A program made the position numbers and the translations under genes. A model generated the notes under the pieces. The model worked only from the letters and a program-made list of their open reading frames with translations, was not told where the DNA came from and searched no databases. Of a DNA stretch of 64,000 nt, positions 60,123 through 64,000 are shown one piece after another (within the stretch, counting starts at the first letter, position 1; every line of letters begins with the position of its first letter). The DNA comes from an uncultured Duncaniella sp. (GTDB taxonomy: Bacteria > Bacteroidota > Bacteroidia > Bacteroidales > Muribaculaceae). The stretch lies in contig CAJTRI010000001.1 of NCBI GenBank assembly GCA_910578615.1, positions 62,001-126,000 of the forward strand. The letters run 5' to 3'.

Positions 60123-62207
60123 ATGGCCACCAAAAACGATAACCGCAGCAACATCCTGTTCCGCTATGCAATCATAGTGATGGGTATTCTTGCGCTTTCG
60201 GCGGCCATTATAGTGAAACTCAGCGAGACCACCGTGGTAAATGCTGATAAATGGAATGCCAAAGCCAACGAGGCCCTGTTGAAGATCAGCGAGATTATCC
60301 CTCCCCGTGGCAATATCCTTGCCGCTGACGGGAGTGTCCTTGCCACCAACCTCAATTTCTACACGGCACGTATTGACTACCGTGCCGAGAAATTCAACGA
60401 ACGGCACCTTAGGGAGGATATTGACGCCCTTTCCAAGGAAATGGCCTCCTATTTTCCTTCACGTACAGCCGAGGGATGGCGCAAACATCTCCTGTCCCCT
60501 CTTGACAAGGTCGAGAAAAAGCGTCCGAGAGCCTACAAGCTGTTGAGCGGTCTTTCCCATGCCGATATGGAACTGCTGAAAACACTTCCTTACTTCCGCC
60601 GTGGCAACCGCAACCGCACGGGCCTCACGTTCGAGCGATACATGAAGCGCTTCAATCCCTATGGGAATATGGCCCGTCGTTCCATCGGAGGTGTCGGAGA
60701 GACTACCGAAAGCAAGGAGATACACGGAATATCGGGGTTGGAGAAGGCGCTCGACTCGCTGCTATACGGGCGTGCCGGAACCGCGAGAAAGATAGCCCTG
60801 ACGAAGAAAATCACTGATTCGCCCCTCGTGCCCGCTGTCCCCGGATGTGACATCGTTACGACGATAGACATCAACATGCAGGACATTGTGGAAAACGAAC
60901 TCAACAACGTGCTTGATTCCTGCGGGGCCGAGTGGGGCGTGGCAATCCTGATGGATGTCAAGACCGGCGACATAAAGGCCATATCGAACCTCGAACTTAA
61001 TCCCCACGGGCCGGGCTACATCGAGGCACGAAACCGTGCCGTGATGGGCTACGAGCCGGGTTCGGTGGTAAAGACCCTTTCGATGATGATAGCTGTCGAG
61101 GACGGGATTATATCCAATCTTGACGAGATGCTGCCCACGGGTTCAGGATGGGCTTATGCGGGTGGCCGTCCTATTACAGACTCCCACTATTCATCTGCCG
61201 TCCGAGCAGGAGATGTCATCGAACAGTCGTCCAACATAGGCATGGCCCGCATCATAACCCGTAAGTATGACTCCAATCCGGGAGGTTTCTATTCACGCAT
61301 CAAGTCGATAGGCTTTCTGGAACCAATGCAGACGGGTATAGCCGGCGAGGTTCCTCCGAGGATAGACTCTGTGCCGAGTGACCGGGGAGGGCGCATAGCC
61401 CTTTCGCGGCAATGCTACGGATATGCCACAGAGATTCCGCCGCTTTATACGCTGGCTGTCTATAATGCCATCGCCAATGACGGTGTCTTTGTCAAGCCGC
61501 GTCTTGTCAAGGAGCTGCGGGGGACAATTGATTCTGTACTTCCGCCCGCATATATGGGCAACGGTCGCGCATGTTCACCGAGGACGGCCAAGATAATGCG
61601 GGAAATGCTGACCAACGTTGTATGGGGTGACCATGGCACAGGGCGCTTCCTGCGCAATGATGTGGTCAGAATCGCGGGAAAGACCGGCACATGCTATATG
61701 ATAGAGAACGGAGCCTACAATACCGGCAAGAAGCGTCTTGCGTTCTGCGGGTTCTTCCCGGCTGACAATCCCGTATATTCATGCGTCGTGCTCACCTGTC
61801 ATCCCACAAAGAACTTCTTCGGTGCCGCCACGACCTCGGGACAGGTGCTCAGGAATGTGGCTATGAAGCTATATTCGCGCGGAATGCTCGGAAACTCCTC
61901 GGAGTATTCTGCGGGACTTGCCTCGACTGACGGCCCGACATTCTATGCGACCCGTGGCGATGATCCTTTCAAAAAGCTCCGTGGCCCTATGGCCATACCT
62001 AACGGAAAGAGTATAAAAAGCCCGGTTGCTGTTAGGTCTGGTATCCCCGATGTGAGGGGGCTTGGCATCAGGGAGGCTGTGGTGACTCTCGAAAGAGCCG
62101 GGTTCGATGTCCGATTCAGCGGTTCGGGCTTCGTTCACTCCCAGTCTCCGTCCCCAGGCACGCTTGCCGGCCAAGGAGCCGTAGTCCGTCTCACACTTTC
62201 ACGCTGA
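60123..62207 (+). CDS. ftsI: Division-specific peptidoglycan transpeptidase with PASTA domain
   Basis: 694 residues. N-terminal anchor helix (residues 13-33), a dimerisation/pedestal region with PPRGNILAADGSVLATN, then the transpeptidase: Ser314 in PGSVVK (SxxK), SSN at 369-371 (SxN), and KTG at 520-522. A C-terminal PASTA repeat (IPDVRGLGIREAVVTLERAGFDV) is present from about residue 640. It crosslinks septal peptidoglycan. PASTA on FtsI is usual in Bacteroidetes. It follows the FtsL gene by 3 bases. Confidence 0.95.
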   Translation: MATKNDNRSNILFRYAIIVMGILALSAAIIVKLSETTVVNADKWNAKANEALLKISEIIPPRGNILAADGSVLATNLNFYTARIDYRAEKFNERHLREDIDALSKEMASYFPSRTAEGWRKHLLSPLDKVEKKRPRAYKLLSGLSHADMELLKTLPYFRRGNRNRTGLTFERYMKRFNPYGNMARRSIGGVGETTESKEIHGISGLEKALDSLLYGRAGTARKIALTKKITDSPLVPAVPGCDIVTTIDINMQDIVENELNNVLDSCGAEWGVAILMDVKTGDIKAISNLELNPHGPGYIEARNRAVMGYEPGSVVKTLSMMIAVEDGIISNLDEMLPTGSGWAYAGGRPITDSHYSSAVRAGDVIEQSSNIGMARIITRKYDSNPGGFYSRIKSIGFLEPMQTGIAGEVPPRIDSVPSDRGGRIALSRQCYGYATEIPPLYTLAVYNAIANDGVFVKPRLVKELRGTIDSVLPPAYMGNGRACSPRTAKIMREMLTNVVWGDHGTGRFLRNDVVRIAGKTGTCYMIENGAYNTGKKRLAFCGFFPADNPVYSCVVLTCHPTKNFFGAATTSGQVLRNVAMKLYSRGMLGNSSEYSAGLASTDGPTFYATRGDDPFKKLRGPMAIPNGKSIKSPVAVRSGIPDVRGLGIREAVVTLERAGFDVRFSGSGFVHSQSPSPGTLAGQGAVVRLTLSR

Positions 62208-62239
62208 CAATTTAGAAAAAACTGAAAAAATATCGCGAT

Positions 62240-63700
62240 ATGCGTCTTGATAATCTGCTTTCACCCCTCGGAATCGAGGAAATTATAGGTTCTTCCGACA
62301 AGGAGATAGTCTCTGTCACAGCGGACTCCCGCCGCGTGCAGTCCGGGACGTTGTTTGTTGCCGTTCCGGGCGTAAGCGTGGACGGCCATGACTTTATCGG
62401 AAATGCCGTAAGTTCGGGAGCCTCGGCAGTGGTATGCGAACGGCTTCCGGAACAGCTTGAAACCTCCGTTACATATATAAAGGTGGTGTCAAGCGCCATA
62501 GCCCTCGGCTATATCGCCTCATACTGGTGGGGCAATCCCTCGCGCAAACTGCGTCTCGTAGGTGTGACAGGCACAAACGGCAAGACAACGACGGCTACAT
62601 TGATATATGAGATGGCACGTCTCATGGGCTACAAGGCCGGGCTTCTGTCAACGGTCTGCAACTATGTGGAACAGACCCCCAACCCCACCGACCATACCAC
62701 CCCCGATCCTATGACCATCAACGAGATGCTTCACCTGATGGTCGAGGCCGGATGTGAGTATTGCGCCATGGAGGTCAGCAGCCATGCCGCCCACCAGCAC
62801 CGCATTGCCGGACTCCATTTTGCCGGAGGCGTGTTCACCAATCTCACGCGCGACCATCTTGACTACCATAAGACTGTCGAGGCCTATCTTGCTGCCAAGA
62901 AGTCGTTTTTCGACCATCTTCCCTCATCGGCTTTCGCACTTACCAATGCGGATGACAAGGTGGGCGCTGTCATGCTCCAAAACACATCGGCCTTGCGCCA
63001 CACCTACTCTCTGCGCTCAGAAGCAGACTTTGTTGGAAGGATTGTGGAGCAGCGTCTTGACGGCACCCTCCTGAGCCTTAACGGAACCGAGGTTCACACC
63101 CTTTTCACCGGGAAGTTCAATGCTTATAACCTCACGGCTGTCTATGGTGTCTCCATCCTTCTGGGATGGGAGCGCGGGGAAGTCCTGCGTAATATCTCGG
63201 CTCTTGTTCCCGTAGCCGGACGCTTTCAGGCTTTCCACTCCCCACGCGGATATACCGCTATTGTTGATTATGCCCACACCCCGGATGCCGTCATCAACGT
63301 ACTCGCCGCCATCCGCGAGGTCGTAGGGCCGAAGGGTGAGATTATCACCGTTGTGGGTGCGGGCGGCAACCGGGATAAGGGAAAACGCCCCATAATGGCA
63401 CGCGAGGCAGCGTCTCGTAGCGAGAGACTTATCCTGACGTCCGACAATCCGCGTTTCGAGGAGCCGGAAGATATAATAGCCGACATGGAGGCCGGGCTTG
63501 ATGACGAGTCTCGCGCACGTACACTTCATATCACAGACCGCCGTCAGGCCATCCGTACCGCCGCCGCTCTTGCCGGAAAGGGAACCGTTATACTCATAGC
63601 CGGAAAGGGTCATGAGGACTATCAGGAGATAAAGGGGGTCAAACACCATTTTGATGACCGCGAGGAAGTCCGCAACGTTATAGCACAAGAAAAAGCCTGA
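62240..63700 (+). CDS. murE: UDP-MurNAc-tripeptide synthetase (meso-DAP adding)
   Basis: 486 residues. It adds the third amino acid to the peptidoglycan precursor in the cytoplasm. The ATP loop is VTGTNGKTTTATLIYE near residue 115, and AMEVSSHAAHQHRI and YAHTPDAV follow. SDNPRFEEPEDII near 402 contains the DNPR motif of enzymes specific for meso-diaminopimelate rather than lysine. Sits 32 bases after ftsI and 11 before mraY. Confidence 0.96.
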   Translation: MRLDNLLSPLGIEEIIGSSDKEIVSVTADSRRVQSGTLFVAVPGVSVDGHDFIGNAVSSGASAVVCERLPEQLETSVTYIKVVSSAIALGYIASYWWGNPSRKLRLVGVTGTNGKTTTATLIYEMARLMGYKAGLLSTVCNYVEQTPNPTDHTTPDPMTINEMLHLMVEAGCEYCAMEVSSHAAHQHRIAGLHFAGGVFTNLTRDHLDYHKTVEAYLAAKKSFFDHLPSSAFALTNADDKVGAVMLQNTSALRHTYSLRSEADFVGRIVEQRLDGTLLSLNGTEVHTLFTGKFNAYNLTAVYGVSILLGWERGEVLRNISALVPVAGRFQAFHSPRGYTAIVDYAHTPDAVINVLAAIREVVGPKGEIITVVGAGGNRDKGKRPIMAREAASRSERLILTSDNPRFEEPEDIIADMEAGLDDESRARTLHITDRRQAIRTAAALAGKGTVILIAGKGHEDYQEIKGVKHHFDDREEVRNVIAQEKA

Positions 63701-63711
63701 TATTAAAGAAG

Positions 63712-64000
63712 ATGCTTTATTCACTGTTTGAATATTTACAGGCCGGTAACGTACCCGGCGCCCGTCTGATGGGCTACATCACCGTGCGTTCGGTGGTGGC
63801 CCTGTTGTTGTCTCTTTTTATAGCCACCGTGATAGGGCGCCGTATCATCGACCGCCTCCAGCTCATGCAGGTGGGAGAACTGGTGCGCAACCTCGGACTG
63901 GAAGGGCAGATGAAGAAGACCGGCACACCTACCATGGGAGGTATAATCATCATAATATCCATCGTGGTGCCCTGCCTCCTCATCGGCGATCTCACCAATA
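63712..64000 (+). CDS. mraY: Phospho-MurNAc-pentapeptide transferase (5-prime part, cut by window end)
   Basis: The first 96 codons of mraY are visible. It starts MLYSLFEYLQAGNVPGARLM and has the first membrane helix at residues 25-42. The diagnostic KKTGTPTMGG motif near residue 71 marks the active-site side. It transfers phospho-MurNAc-pentapeptide to undecaprenyl phosphate (lipid I). The rest lies outside the window, and further cluster genes probably follow. Confidence 0.93.
   Translation, partial: MLYSLFEYLQAGNVPGARLMGYITVRSVVALLLSLFIATVIGRRIIDRLQLMQVGELVRNLGLEGQMKKTGTPTMGGIIIIISIVVPCLLIGDLTN

Noticed and set aside
1..64000. tRNA, rRNA, CRISPR arrays, insertion sequences
   Set aside because: Intergenic regions were read on both strands; no cloverleaf-type consensus, regular spaced repeats or transposase frame was found. 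A covariance-model scan was not possible.

Overview
The window looks like a chromosomal segment of a Bacteroidales bacterium, most likely a gut Muribaculaceae or a close relative. This rests on Bacteroidetes-type promoters (TAnnTTTG -7 boxes, sometimes with TTTG about 19-20 bases upstream), Bacteroidetes-restricted families (DUF4491, DUF3078, DUF2795, a DUF4957-like secreted protein, a PorZ-like propeller protein) and dense lipoprotein signals. No rRNA, tRNA, CRISPR array, transposase or prophage block was seen. Species was not determined.

Layout. 1-12 kb is mainly minus strand: a MalY-type C-S lyase, a secreted GH28 pectinase, a urea transporter paired with a PagL-like outer-membrane barrel, a run of envelope proteins ending in DUF4491, a DEAD-box helicase and an M28 lipoprotein peptidase. 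A cytoplasmic GH13 amylase lies on the plus strand. 12.5-15.4 kb is more AT-rich and looks accessory (DUF1848 protein, acyltransferase, gene scraps). purN, a small unrecognised gene and dnaX follow.

The 657-base gap between dnaX and nadA carries a cluster of DnaA-box-like nonamers and is the best candidate for a replication origin. An exact ParB parS site lies 7 kb further on, between apt and mnmG. nadA-leuS, a holin-like gene, uvrC, apt, mnmG and ybeY fill 19-28 kb.

28-44 kb holds an acyltransferase, a radical SAM protein, an LD-carboxypeptidase, a broken BACON-like gene beside a lipoprotein serpin, a repeat-bearing secreted protein, frr-pyrH, an OmpR-type regulator with Glu at the phospho-acceptor position followed by rnhB, a thioredoxin lipoprotein, mdh, an ABC/lipoprotein operon and an M48 protease. 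44-52 kb is a plus-strand housekeeping run (metH, recF, DUF721, thioesterase, NSUN-type methyltransferase, trmD). A minus-strand unit follows (rdgB, PorZ-like protein, unknown, manA), then a membrane protein/GT2 pair. The window closes with the division and cell-wall cluster rsmH-ftsL-ftsI-murE-mraY, cut by the window end.

Themes: envelope and peptidoglycan synthesis, translation and tRNA/rRNA modification, DNA replication and repair, and a thin layer of gut-adaptive secreted functions (pectinase, serpin, sugar-degradation genes).
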